Assembly: GCF_000226115.1 (NCBI RefSeq)
Contig: NC_016457.1
Location: 6,138,001 to 6,202,000 of the forward strand
DNA length: 64,000 nucleotides
Direction: 5' to 3'
Source of the DNA: Thermothielavioides terrestris NRRL 8126
Lineage: Eukaryota; Ascomycota; Sordariomycetes; Sordariales; Chaetomiaceae
Shown: one piece after another, positions 36,935-47,288 of the stretch
How positions within the stretch are numbered: position 1 is the first letter of the stretch
Layout of the letters: each line of letters opens with the position of its first letter
The notes under the pieces: model-generated
What the model was told of the DNA's origin: nothing
The model's database searches: none
Seen by the model: the letters and a program-made list of their open reading frames with translations, nothing else
Program-made: the position numbers and the translations under genes

Positions 36935-38671
36935 TCACTTTCCCTGCGCCGGCGCTCCAAAGATCGACTGAACCATCTCCCCAGAACGCGTCGACAAGAT
37001 CGAGAGAAGGGTGTCACTCAACTGCAGAACAGTTCAGCGCGTGTAACTGTGGTTTCCCGGCGCAGAGAGGGGTGTCCACTTACACCATGAGTTGCCTCGC
37101 AGCAGCCCTGCAGCCAGATGCCAGATCCAGGCGCCACGGCGCCGGCCGAAAACTTCACTCCGTAATCGCGGCCGACTTCCATCAGGCGGGTGCGGAAACC
37201 GTCGCCCTCCGCAGTTTCCACAAGCCATCTGTCATTCCTCTGGGCCGCAACCTCACTGGCGCCGCTATCCACGGCAGGAAGAAGACGCCACGTGTCTTTC
37301 AGCATGTCAAGGTGGGCAGTTCTCTTGTACCCGGTCGCACAGATGACGAGATCGACGTCCAGAGCCTCCTGCTCCAACAGCGGCCCGTCCGGCACGCCGG
37401 GGACGGGGAGGGGCGCAACCTTCAGGCGGATGACCCCGTCGGGCATCTCTTGAACACCAACGACGTCCCGCCCGGCCAGGATGCGGTGCGGCCACTTCGT
37501 CTCATCCGGGCCGAGAACCCGTTTCTGGTGATACATGGCCTCATACAGGTGCTCGATCAGCTCTAGCCGGACAACGCCGTAATTGGTGGCGCGGGCGTCC
37601 GCGAGCAGGTTCGCGCGGTAGGCCGAGGGCTTGGGGTAGATGGTGTCGACGAACTCGGGGTTGAAGATGGAGTTGACGCTGCAATACATACACGTTAGCT
37701 TTCTTATTTTTGTTCTTCTACCCCTGTTTACGAGCAGAAAGCCGTGCTGCACAGCACAGCAGCACTGACAATGGCGAATCGTCGCTCGGCCTGAGAAACT
37801 CGGACCGCATGACTAGGTACGTCTTGCTGTTCGGGAACAGGGCCTGGACATTGTTGAAGATCTCGGCGGCGCTCTGGCCAGCGCCAATGATGGCCACACG
37901 GCACGGTGCCGAGTTGTCAGCCAGGATCTTGGGCACCATCTGGGCGTATTGGGACGAGTGGATGACCCGGGGGTGCTGTGTGGGAAAGGGCCTTGGAATG
38001 GAAGGCTGGCCGCCGATGGCGACCACGACGTGCCGCGCTCGGTAGGTCGTGGTTGCCCCCGTCTTGGCGTTGCGAGAGGTTACAGTGAACATCTGGCAGG
38101 GCCTTTCATCCGAGACGGGCGAAACGGAGAGGACTTGGCTGTGATATCGGACGACGTCGTCGAAATGCCGAGCGCACCACCGGAGGTAGTCTTCGTACTC
38201 GGCACGTGCCGGCAGGAAGGTGTTCAAGTTGATAAAGTCCACCAGCCTGTCGTTCTTGTGGAGGAAATTGAGGAACGTGAAGTTTGACCGCGGGTTCCGC
38301 AGGGAGGCGAGATCCTTGAGGAAGGAAATCTGCATCTTGGCGCCAGGCAGCAGCATGCCGGCGTGCCACGCGAACCGGGCCTGTTTCTCGAGGAACAGAA
38401 CCCGTGGAGCGTGCACCAGCTCGCCAGCTTCGAGCGCATCATGGAGCGCGACGGCAATGGCCACGCTTGCCGGGCCGAAGCCGACGCAGACCAGGTCGAG
38501 CACCGACTCGGGGTCTGCGGGCCGTAGATAGGGGCTCTTCGGGAAGCGTCGGGCGGCGGCGTCATCGTCACCCAGGCCATTCACCAACCGGGGAGCTGTA
38601 TCGCCGTCAGGCATGCCGTTGCGAGCTGCTGGCTGCGCAGCTCCCGTGTCGTTGGCGCTGCGGGACGACAT
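36935..38671 (-). CDS. sidA: L-ornithine N5-monooxygenase (SidA)
   Basis: Three exons, 38671-37770, 37678-37084 and 37021-36935, giving 527 residues. Introns are 37769-37679 (GTCAGT...GCAG, branch GCTAAC, phase 2) and 37083-37022 (GTAAGT...GCAG, phase 0). The first junction creates [16 protein letters not shown] and the second EATHGLSDTLLS, both classic text of this family. FAD-binding GFGPAS is at residues 64-69, the NADPH-binding GAGQSAAE at 263-270, and ATGYKRT in exon 2. Candidate ornithine-binding residues are K119 (ISFLKD) and N303. The enzyme hydroxylates ornithine as the first committed step of all hydroxamate siderophores, in the cytosol. It precedes the NRPS in the same direction. 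Two ATCWGATAA sites lie 0.77-0.92 kb upstream. The first 55 residues are variable. Confidence 0.95.
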
Positions 38672-39437
38672 GGCGAGCGCCGCTTTCGGCCCGGGGATAC
38701 CAGGCGGTAGTAGGCCCCGGGGGCAAAAGGTGACCAGCTTAACAGCGACGTATCAAACAAGCTGTAGCGTGCCCAGGCGGCGATGGCACTGGGACGAGTA
38801 CGCTGTCAGTATTTCGGTGGGACAAGTGGACGTCAAAGATGGCAAGTTGACGTAACCGGAAGGGGTCGCGGGAGCGAAGCGCGAAGCCCGCTGGAAGGGA
38901 AGGGCAGGGAAGAGGAACATGAAAAATATCCGACCGATCGGACGATGTGGGGGGAGGACGTGAGAGGGCGAAGCGAGCGCAAGCGAGGGCGGCGGCTGGC
39001 GCCATTATGATACAAGTCCGAACGTTCGCCCATTGCGTGTGCAGGGGTGGAATCGACGGCGGCTGCTCTGCCTGCTTTGCCTGCGTGGACGCGGTGACCG
39101 CATTGCGGGTCCCCTGTCGTTCGCAGCTCATCCGCACCCGCCCGTCCATCAGACGACCCGCAAGAGGAGCCCGCAAAAGGAGCCCGCAAAAGGAGCCCTG
39201 AAGAGGGTACCATGCGGCAGGTGTCGAGGATTCGAACGCCCGGCCGGTGGGGATGAGTGAGAGAATTTTTCGGTGTTCCACGTTGCGACCGAAACCTCCG
39301 CGTGCCAGAGACGAGCGCGCGCTTCTCATCAGCAGGACACGGCGTGGTGGGGTAACTGGGCGATGATGCGCTGTTTCGCTGTTGCAATTTTCCAAGGATC
39401 GGGCGGGTCCGGAGCGGGCGTCCGGAATTATCTTGGG

Positions 39438-39446
39438 ATCAGATAA
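39438..39446 (+). promoter_or_regulatory. ATCWGATAA iron-GATA site, copy 1
   Basis: The sequence reads ATCAGATAA, an exact match to the extended GATA motif recognised by SreA/Sre1/Urbs1-type repressors of siderophore genes. It lies about 770 bp upstream of the sidA ATG. A further AGATAAT core on the opposite strand starts 11 bp earlier (39427-39433). Confidence 0.6.
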
Positions 39447-39585
39447 GATGGAATCGGTGGGTCCGGGAGCCAGCAACCCCTGCCCGCTATGCCCAAGCAA
39501 CCAATCAGCCTGCCTCTGGGGCACCAGGTTTGCTGGCTTCTCCGATGAGCGGACGTCGATGCTGGCGACTGTCAGGGGCGGTGAA

Positions 39586-39594
39586 TTATCAGAT
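39586..39594 (-). promoter_or_regulatory. ATCWGATAA iron-GATA site, copy 2
   Basis: The plus strand reads TTATCAGAT, so the minus strand, in the same orientation as sidA, carries ATCTGATAA. It is a second exact match to the repressor motif, 148 bp from the first. Paired sites are typical of iron-repressed promoters. Confidence 0.6.
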
Positions 39595-39820
39595 CGTATG
39601 ACAATGACGGCGGGACGCAGAACCCCTGCCGCGGAGAGACCCCGTAGATCCCGTGCGGTACGGATTATTGTACGGAGTCCTCCGTACAGGTTAGGTAGGC
39701 CAACGGCCAGAAGAGGAGCGACGCAAGAAGGCGTTGGGGTGAACAGCGTTACCTGGCCAAGGCCCGGAAGGCCACACACAGCACTCTGATGACCAGTGGC
39801 CAGATGTTTTACGTGAAGCC

Positions 39821-39874
39821 GGATTCTTTTCGCTCGCTGGATGCTTTTTGCTCGCCAGATTCTTTTTGCTCGCC
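39821..39874. repeat. 18-bp tandem repeat, three units
   Basis: Three consecutive 18-bp units (39821-39838, 39839-39856, 39857-39874) share the core attctttt-gctcgc, with two or three differences between neighbours. Confidence 0.75.
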
Positions 39875-40277
39875 CATGTGCTTGCTTGCGTAGGGCTTGA
39901 CATACTGCGGTACGAAGACGAGCTTGCCAGACCCATCAGAACTTGATTCTTGACTACCATAGCGCGCCAGGGGGGGTAGTCGACATGGTCTCCACTACCG
40001 TTTTCCAGATGAGAGAGGGTTTGTAGGCGCCAAGCCTATGTTCCGTGGACAAAACGGTGGTAGTGTCTATCGCTCGCTTACAATCATTAGATTCCAATAT
40101 ATTACCTTAAGTAGAAGAACGACTTGACTATGAAATTATCCCTATATAGATCTCCAGCTTTAGATATCTGGCACTAAGGCACTATTTTCACTTGGAGCCC
40201 TATTTCTATATAAAAGACTGTCTTCTATTTCAAGCCTATTTTCTTCCTAAGATCATTTTCCTTGTAAGTAGGGTACA
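39875..40277. other. AT-rich transition, no gene
   Basis: From about 40080 the sequence becomes AT-rich with many TA steps and no open frame, resembling a small RIP-degraded patch within the genic region. No element family is recognisable. Confidence 0.45.
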
Positions 40278-40464
40278 AGATGCCGGTATACTTAGAGTGT
40301 AGGATGTGGCCGGCACACAGAGTGCGCAGGATGCGGCCGGCATACACAGAGTTCAGGATGCGGCCGGCACACAGAGTGCGCAGGATGAGGCCGGCATACA
40401 CAGAGTGCGCAGGATGTGGCCGGCACACACAGAGTGCAGGATGCGGCCGGTATATAGAGTAGAG
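40278..40464. repeat. Minisatellite, seven units of 23-29 bp
   Basis: Seven units each begin with (a)gatg and carry the core ggccggca followed by an acacagagt-like tail. Unit starts are near 40278, 40301, 40328, 40355, 40382, 40411 and 40438. Units alternate between a cacacag and a catacacag version, which suggests that the array grew by duplicating a two-unit block. The first and last units are the most diverged. Confidence 0.85.
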
Positions 40465-40482
40465 ATCCAACGCCGAAAGCAA

Positions 40483-40555
40483 TGATCAGTAGTACAGTGG
40501 TACGTAGGTCGACTATGTAATTGAGAGGTTACTGGTTCAAATCAACGTCGTAGTC
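40483..40555 (+). tRNA. tRNA-like sequence, probably a degenerate tRNA or SINE head
   Basis: An A-box-like word (TAGTACAGTGG, 40490-40500) and a perfect B-box core (GGTTCAAATC, 40534-40543) are 44 bp apart start to start, the normal tRNA spacing. Between them lies an anticodon-arm-like segment with TGT in place. The arm has only four pairs and an enlarged loop, the T-stem pairs poorly, and the acceptor stem is partial. I therefore read it as a decayed tRNA-Thr-like gene or the head of a short interspersed element, not a working tRNA. A 12-bp repeat tail follows. Confidence 0.35.
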
Positions 40556-40572
40556 AACTTTTTCAGACTTCT

Positions 40573-40656
40573 AAGCCGTAGTGTAAGCCGTAGTGTAAGC
40601 CGTAGTGGAAGCCGTAGTGTAAGTTACACTGTAAATTACAATGTAAGTTACATTGT
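40573..40656. repeat. 12-bp tandem repeat, seven units
   Basis: Four units of aagccgtagtgt (the third ends in g) are followed by three AT-shifted derivatives (aagttacactgt, aaattacaatgt, aagttacattgt). All seven keep an exact 12-bp period. Confidence 0.85.
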
Positions 40657-41313
40657 AAAGAAAGAAAAAAGGTAAAATATTTAGATTTTTACCTATATAC
40701 AAAATTTTTTAAAGATTATCTTCTAGCTTAGAGACTATTTTTATTGAAAGATTGATTTACTTTAGAAGTTATACTTTGAAGAAAAATAGCCCTATTGCTA
40801 AAGGACCATTTTGGTTAGAAAAGCATTTTGGGTGTAAGTCAATCGTACGAGGGTCTTAGAGCTGAGACATCTTGGCTCTGTAAAATGGTAGTGGAGACGA
40901 TGTCGGCTACCCCCCTCTGCGCGCTATGGTACCTTACCTCGGTACCTACCTTACGTAACCTTAGGTACCTTACCTTACATCGATGTAACTGTGCTGCCTT
41001 GTACTGCCTTGTTCTCAAGTTCCCTTTGTCTGGGTTCACAGCGTCAGTGCAATCCGTACAGGGATGCCCGTGCGGAATAACTAAGTTCCGATACCATACC
41101 TGAGAACTACCCTACCGGGTACTCTGGACGTGAGGTGGAAGGTACGGGAATGTACGGATACGGAGTACTCCATACTGCGCCTCGACACACCCTCTCCGTC
41201 CAAGGTCCAAGTAAAGCAGGTCATGGCTCCTAGCAAGTCAATTAAGCCAGGTATGGTTGCGAACTCTCGTCATTGGCTATATATAGGTATCTCTAACCCT
41301 TTCAACTATCCGG

Positions 41314-41357
<44 letters not shown>

Positions 41358-42824
41358 TTTTCGGCTCTTATCGGTTGGCTCAGTTCAAGTCAAGATGTTC
41401 CCTCCTCTCTTCGACTCTGTGACGAGCTCCAGTCTGCACACCAAGCCTAAAGAGTGGGGAAAAACAGGGGTTGTTGGTGGCTGTGGTGGCTGGCTGGGCT
41501 AGGCGGGGCTAGCCTGGGCGGCATCGGCATCTTGCGAGGCGCTAGCTTGTACGAGGTCTTGGCAATCAAATCAATTCGAACCAAGTCAATTCCAGGTTTG
41601 AGATTGATTGGCAACAGGGACAGATTGCATTGAAGTATGAATTGGGTACATAGACTTGAATTGTTGGGAAGCGATGAAGCAGGTACCTGAGCTACCAGGT
41701 ATTACACTAGAGTGTGCTGGCGAAATGGTTTCCTCAATGCGGACGGCAAACATTGCAGCAAGATCGAAAGAAGACGATCTCTCCCCTCGATCGAGTCCCG
41801 GTCCTGTTTGGTAGGATGGAAGAGGTGCGCCATCGGTGTGCCTTGCCAACCGACGTTGAATTTGGGTTGGCCACACCAGAAAATCCAGGCCGGGGTACCC
41901 ACGTGTTGTCTGAAGGGGAGTGGACGCCAATCGTGAGCGATGGAGATTGCTCTGCCGCGGCCATGCTTGGCGCCAGGCTGTTGGGAGCTTTTTTAAGCAG
42001 TCTGCGCCAGTCGCCGATCGGCGCAGCATTCCCTGTTGAAACGGCAGAATTTCCTCGAGTCGGACAAATAACAAACTCTGCGTGGACCCGACCTGTGCCA
42101 GCCCACCATCGCCTCCGAGACACCATCGCCTCCGAGACGTGTGCACTGCACTACCAAGCTGGGGAGAGGGGCAACTGAAACTTCAGGTTGGTGAAAGTGT
42201 CCATACACTCACACTCGCCCCCTGGGAACCTCCGTCTTGGACCTCGGTTAGGGATGTTCGCACGAATGGGGCCATCAAAAAGTTCCTCAGCCCTACCGAC
42301 AACAAGCCCTGCGAAGCCCAGAGTCGCAACGTTTCTCCGCCCGGTGTTGATGACTTCACAGTATGGAGCGCAGTGAAGGTGCGCTTGAGGCTGAGTGGCC
42401 TGTTCCCGAGACTTCTGTGGGAACTGGGAAATGACCGCCAGCGAGGGAGCAAATCAGCGTGCACTGCTGGTTTTTATGGTTGCGGCGAAGCAGTCCCTGT
42501 GCAACCCTAGCTGCACAGCTCGGGGGTTGGGGAGCGCGCTGCTTTCCTGAACCAGACTGGCCGACCGGACGATGACTTCAAGCGAGAGAACCTAAACTTT
42601 GCGCCGTCTTACGCCAAGGCCCTGCTGGCCCACATCATGACCGATGCTTAAGTGCACGAACTGGGGGGCTGATCTGCGGAGAAGTCCCACTTCCCAGCCC
42701 TGCGCCATGGCTAAATATCAACCTGAGCTGCTTCTCCATCCCGTGCCAGCCAAGCCATTCCCTGGGGTTGTCGAGAAGAAGAAAAAAGCGCCCTGGGAAA
42801 GCCAGTGACCAGAGATCAGTCGAC
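40657..42824. other. Gene-free region with poly-T and an orphan exon-like frame
   Basis: AT-rich DNA continues to about 40830. After that there are GC-richer stretches with scattered ggtacc/ggtacctt repeats (about 40925-40975) and a 41-base T run. No complete gene is supported. A short open 3'-exon-like frame (about 42547-42651) may be a gene remnant. Confidence 0.45.
41316..41356. repeat. Poly-T tract of 41 bases
   Basis: This is an uninterrupted run of T on the plus strand. It could be the poly-A tail of a retroposed sequence on the minus strand or a simple homopolymer; its length may be imprecise in the assembly. Confidence 0.9.
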
Positions 42825-43815
42825 ATGGGGTTACCGCCAGATGAACACCTCCCCGAGGTGTATGTTCCGCAGGAGCACAGCCGTCTTCCTGAAGTCGCGC
42901 CGGATTCCTCACCAGAAGCAACGCAAGCGCGGCTCTACCAGGCCTCAGACAAATATCCAGCCCAGTTCGATAATGCGCCGAAGCTGCCGCACGAAGAGCC
43001 GCCCGCATGGGCTCCCCTCCCGGGGCAGCAGCAACCAGGGGGGATGGGCACCGAACACCTCAGTAGCGCCGTGAGCCCGGACGGCTCCGTGCCCTGGCAA
43101 TCCTTCCCAGGCAGCGGTGGTGACGACCGGACGTTTGTCGGCACCGATCCAGGGCAGGAAAACAAGCGGCTCTGCGGTCTCCCAAGGCGTGTCTTCATCA
43201 TCCTTGCTGCCATCCTTGGCGTCGCGGTGGTAGCCGCCGCAGTCGGCGGCGGCGTCGGCGGGGCGGTGGCAGCGAGACAGAGGTCGTCGGACGCTAGCGA
43301 GAGCTCGCCGGCAGCGGTGTCATCAGCAGCCTCAAGCGGTAGCAGGCAAGTACCGGCCGAAGCGTGTGCCCGAACGGTTCGTGGCCGCTCCAGCTAACAG
43401 CGCGAGCAGCAGCAGCAGCAGCAGCAGCACTCCGACGAGGACAACCACTACAAGTTCATCCTCGACATCAAGCGCCCCCACGGCAACCGTCTCGTTCCTC
43501 AACAACCAGACGGATCCCTCCGTCTTCAAGCACGGCTTCGCCTTCCAGGCTTGGGAAAAGCCTTACATGAAGGGCAACTTCACCCCCATCTACTCGGACG
43601 AGGGCTTCATCAACCTTCCGTTCAACGCCACGAGCTACATCTGGCTCGAAGACAAGTCACAAAGTTGCTGCGTCACCTTCTGCAACGACACAAAGCCCTC
43701 CGACAGCTACTGGTGCCAATCGCGGTGGCGGAACAGCTCGTCGGGTTACTTCCGGCGGATTTCGCTCTGGTGCGGTGATCGAGACGACGAGCAATTACGG
43801 ACGAGTTGCTCATAG
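42825..43815 (+). CDS. Single-pass membrane protein with Ser/Thr stalk and Cys-containing outer domain
   Basis: Start at ATG 42825 (MGLPPDEHLPEV); an upstream in-frame TTG is not used. Residues 1-120 are a Pro-rich cytosolic tail. One membrane helix follows (VFIILAAILGVAVVAAAVGGGVGGAVAA), then a Ser/Thr stalk and an outer domain with CCVTFC and SLWCGD. This layout is common in fungal surface or sensor-like proteins of unknown ligand. The reading frame shifts between 43340 and 43410, so an intron is needed. The best donor is a GC site, CAG|GCAAGT, at 43346. CTAAC at 43394-43398 is a good branch point, and any of several CAGs in the following triplet run (43407-43427) keeps the frame. A weaker GT-AG alternative is 43339-43393. 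Length is about 310 residues. Confidence 0.7.
43405..43429 (+). repeat. (AGC)n microsatellite in coding sequence
   Basis: About eight AGC triplets encode serines of the stalk in the membrane protein at 42825-43815. The CAG phase of the run also offers several possible splice acceptors. Confidence 0.85.
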
Positions 43816-45315
43816 GGTTGCTTGTGGTTACGGAAACGTCGTCTTAACCGTAGGCTCGGTTCAGATGGTAATTGGGTTCAGGGCGGCGGGGGCGTACACG
43901 GGGATATGATCACATGAAGGACTTCTCTCTTCTCCTAGTTGTTCTATTCGAGGTCAATTACGGGCGATATCTGGCGCTTGCTGCCAATTGAATGGGTGGA
44001 AAGAACACCAAGCCTGGGTTTGCTTGCCGGCGTTGATGCAGACTGGCATTGGATCCTAATTTGTGACGAGATATCGCGTTCGACGACGACTAAATAGGTA
44101 GCTGTAGGTACAATCAGCCTATCAGGTACAAATATACGCTGGGGCATCATCTCTCCCATAGTTCACTGGTCGAGTGGAAGGATCTTCGGCTCCGACCCTC
44201 AATAAGGCTCGGCCCCCAAGCTGTGGAACGGACGGGAGGATGAACAGGCGTCTCTCGGGATCTGCTGAAAGATACAGTGTACAGGTTGATACCCAACACT
44301 GGGGATCCCCCTGCTTTATTGGCACAGGGGCACTGCGTTTCAAGAAGATTAGACAACCTGGAAGGCGTTTTTCTGCAAGACAGCGGCGCCTCCACGTGGC
44401 AGTGTGATTCTGCTGACCGAATGGAAAGAGCTTTCAACCAGGCACAGCGAAAGCAATGCGACGGTAACCATCATGAAGAGCTGCTGAAGTGTAGTGTACC
44501 ACAACATGGCGCTGCTGGTTTCAGGGCCCGATCTATCCGCGCCACGCCTCACACCAGCAGCTGGCGGTCCCTGAGATACCTGAACGCTGCGGGCAAGGGG
44601 CTGACTTGCTCATCTGTCTGCTCAGCCGCCCCAACTGCTGGAAAATTGGCGTTGAAGCTTTGGATAGATGCATTCTCTTGAACCCGAGCTGCATAATGCT
44701 GTTGGCCACATTGTTGATGCCGAGATTATGCCGCACAGTTGCTGCGCAGAGAGCATCGAGCTGGGGTGTGATGCAGGCCGGGGGCAGTGTGGGGGGGCAG
44801 GATAGTGGTGGGGGAGAACACACAAGGGACCCAACAAAAGCGGCCAAAAGCGGTAACTACCTGTAAGACACCATACGGATGAGAGATGGCTGTTTTGCAG
44901 CTTCGTCCAAAGCCCGGTCTGGAGCTTCCAGGTTGGGAGGCGAGCTGCTGAGAGTGCCAGGAGGTCCCGCCCCCCCCGGAAGTGCCATCTGGATGAGTAG
45001 GTAAGGTTGCAATTTCCTATTTTGTTACCGAGTTGCCAACCGGAGCATTTTTAGCGGGGCGGGGCGTGCATCTGCATTCCGATGAAATCGAGATCCCGCA
45101 CAGGAGGAAAACATTACAAACCTTACAGAATTTCAGTAATCGTACGTAAGATCGTACGTAAAATACCTACCTTGCAAAGCAAGTTCTGGCAGTGACCCAC
45201 CAGCCCAACGGCTCTCCACTGCACAGGCCTCATCGCGCATCTGTGGCTGGCGACACGCGCGCATCATGTTCACCAACCTCGCGTCAGCATTGCCCGTCTC
45301 ACCACGATACACACC
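43816..45315. other. Intergenic region
   Basis: This 1.5 kb holds no supported gene. Its last 200 bases carry the likely promoter of the WW-FF gene, including cgtacgtaagatcgtacgtaaa (a short direct repeat) near 45142. A G-run near 44790 and a C-run near 44970 are present. Confidence 0.5.
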
Positions 45316-47049
45316 ATGGTCAAGTCGACCTACCAGCCCTCGTCCTCGGCTCTGCCGCCTCTGCCGCCTGGATGGACCGAGCACAAGGCGCCGACAGGAC
45401 ACACGTACTACTACAATGCCGAGACGAAGGAGTCGACCTACAAGCGCCCGGGCGTTGCCTCGCCAGCTCCGCCGTCGATGTACCCGCCTGCCATGAGCAG
45501 CTTCGTGCAGCATCAGACGTTGCCGCCCATAAACCTATCCGATCCAGCTGTTGCGAACGCTTTCATGGCCCAATATGGCCAGCATCAGCACGCCCAGCGC
45601 GGAGGATTCGGCCCCGGCGCCCGGGGCGCCTCTCAGTCCCGCCCGCGCCCGCAGCCCGTCGACAAGCCGCGGTCCAAGGTGGCCATTCCAGGCTGCGAGC
45701 CCTGGATCCTCGTCTACACCAAGTACGGCCGTCGATTCGTCTACAACCCGGTCAAGAATGCCAGCTATTGGCGCATTCCCGAGAAGCTCATGCCCGCGAT
45801 CCTCGAGCTCGACCAGGCGCGCATCCGACAGAAGGCCGAGGGGAAAGCGCCGGAGGAGCAGCCCCGGAACGGAGAAGCAGAAGGCACAGCCCAGTCTACA
45901 ACAGCGCCGGCCGCGGGCGAGGAACAGCGCGCCGAGGCTGCGCACGACTACGACAGCTCCGAGTACGAAGAGGTCGAAGTGACGGACGACGAGGAGGTTG
46001 GAGACGCAGATGGAAACGACCAGGAAGACCGCGGCGCGAAACGCCAACGGACGGAAGAGCCAGCCGCGGACGACGGACCGGCCGAGTTCACCGAGGCGGA
46101 TATCGCCGCGCAGCTCGCCGCCATGGGCGCCGAATACGAGGACGCCGAGATGGGCGAGGGCGGCGGGGGCGAAGCCTGGGAGGAAGGGGACGAAGGGCTT
46201 CCGCTGTCGGACGAGGACGCGCGCGAGCTCTTCAAGGACCTGCTCAACGACTTCAACATCAACCCCTACAGCCCCTGGGAGAAGCTGCTCGAGGAAGGCA
46301 AGATCTTCGACGACGCGCGGTACACCGTGCTGCCCACCACCAAAGCGCGCAGGGAGGTCTGGGAGGAGTGGTCGCGCGCCAAGATCCAGGAGCTCAAGGA
46401 GCGGCGGGCGCGGGAGGAGAAGAAGGACCCGCGGATACCCTACCTGGCGTTCCTGCAGGAGAAGGCGACGCCGAAGCTGTACTGGCCCGAGTTCCGGCGC
46501 AAGTACAAGAAGGAACCCCCGATGCGGGACCCCGGGTTGTCCGACAAGGACCGCGAGCGGTGGTACCGCGAGCACATCAACCGGCTGAAGCTGCCGCAGG
46601 CGACGCTAAAGGCCGACCTGAAGAAGCTGCTCGAGTCGGTCCCGCCCTCCGCGCTGCACCGGCACACCGCCGTCTCGCACCTGCCGCCGCAGGTGCTCTC
46701 CGACATCCGGTACATCTCGCTGCACCCGTCGGTGCGCGACCCGTTCATCGAGGGGTACATCCAAGGTCTCCCGCCGCCCGAGGCTGCGGCAGGCGAGGGG
46801 GACGACGATGACGAAGACGACGCTGCGCGGAAGAAGGCGCGCGAGGAGCGCCGCAAGCGGGAGCGGGCGCTCGAGGAGCGCGAGCGGGCGGTGGCGGAGG
46901 AGAAGCGGCGGCAGGAGAAGCGGCTGCAGTACGAGCGGGCGAGGCTGCGCGACGAGGAGAGGGAGCTGGAACGGGCGATGCAGGTCAGCAAGAAGGGCCT
47001 GCAGAGCCAGCTGGTCGGCGGAGAGGCCGGTCCAGAAGCGAGTGGGTAA
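45316..47049 (+). CDS. WW-FF domain protein (Dre4/Urn1-type pre-mRNA splicing factor)
   Basis: Single-exon frame of 577 residues. A WW domain lies at about residues 14-46 (PPGWTEHKAPTGHTYYYN); its second signature Trp is replaced by Tyr (STYKRP). A second WW-like unit lies near 126-160 (PWILVYTKYGRRFVYNP, then SYWRIPEKL). An acidic stretch (about 210-295) precedes an FF domain at about 298-362 (ARELFKDLLNDFNINPYSPWEKLLEE). A further helical region and a long charged coiled coil (Arg/Glu, 490-555) end the protein. The order matches yeast Urn1, fission yeast Dre4 and TCERG1/Prp40-like proteins, which work in the nucleus at the spliceosome. It converges on the TAPT1 gene, 239 bp away. Confidence 0.88.
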   Translation: MVKSTYQPSSSALPPLPPGWTEHKAPTGHTYYYNAETKESTYKRPGVASPAPPSMYPPAMSSFVQHQTLPPINLSDPAVANAFMAQYGQHQHAQRGGFGPGARGASQSRPRPQPVDKPRSKVAIPGCEPWILVYTKYGRRFVYNPVKNASYWRIPEKLMPAILELDQARIRQKAEGKAPEEQPRNGEAEGTAQSTTAPAAGEEQRAEAAHDYDSSEYEEVEVTDDEEVGDADGNDQEDRGAKRQRTEEPAADDGPAEFTEADIAAQLAAMGAEYEDAEMGEGGGGEAWEEGDEGLPLSDEDARELFKDLLNDFNINPYSPWEKLLEEGKIFDDARYTVLPTTKARREVWEEWSRAKIQELKERRAREEKKDPRIPYLAFLQEKATPKLYWPEFRRKYKKEPPMRDPGLSDKDRERWYREHINRLKLPQATLKADLKKLLESVPPSALHRHTAVSHLPPQVLSDIRYISLHPSVRDPFIEGYIQGLPPPEAAAGEGDDDDEDDAARKKAREERRKRERALEERERAVAEEKRRQEKRLQYERARLRDEERELERAMQVSKKGLQSQLVGGEAGPEASG

Positions 47050-47288
47050 AAGAACATCCAGGGGTTTTAATGTGCCCAGACAAATTGGCCTGTAACCAGA
47101 AACCAGCATACAACAACGAAGATGATGGTGATCTCGGGAAGTTCATTGAGGTATCTATGCCGTGCTCTGAACGAACGCCAGTCCATGCAACCGACGCCAG
47201 CAATAAAACAAGGAATAAGCCAATCCCAACCCTACCAGGCCGCTTCGTCTCGGAAGCGAAAATCAATACCACCCAACTCTGGAACCAA

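Larger units (their letters stand above)
38672..39820. promoter_or_regulatory. sidA upstream region
   Basis: The region upstream of sidA is GC-rich and has no supported gene; a 346-residue minus-strand frame (38739-39779) shows no coding character. Three AGATAA-type GATA cores are clustered between 39427 and 39594, two of them within full ATCWGATAA motifs. A small unit (gcaaaaggagcc) is repeated near 39165-39200. Confidence 0.6.

Noticed and set aside
38739..39779. 346-residue minus-strand frame upstream of sidA
   Set aside because: Low-complexity, motif-free translation in GC-rich promoter DNA that contains the GATA sites; I see no evidence that it is coding.
40278..40464. CRISPR-like array
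   Set aside because: The units are contiguous tandem repeats without unique spacers, in a eukaryotic genome; it is a minisatellite.
44150..44225. Possible tRNA gene (tagttcactggtcgagtgg...)
   Set aside because: An A-box-like word is present but there is no B box at the right distance and no cloverleaf pairing.
45192..46811. 539-residue plus-strand frame overlapping the WW-FF gene
   Set aside because: It is the +2 frame of the same locus with an Arg/Gly/Ala-dominated product; the WW and FF motifs are in the other frame.
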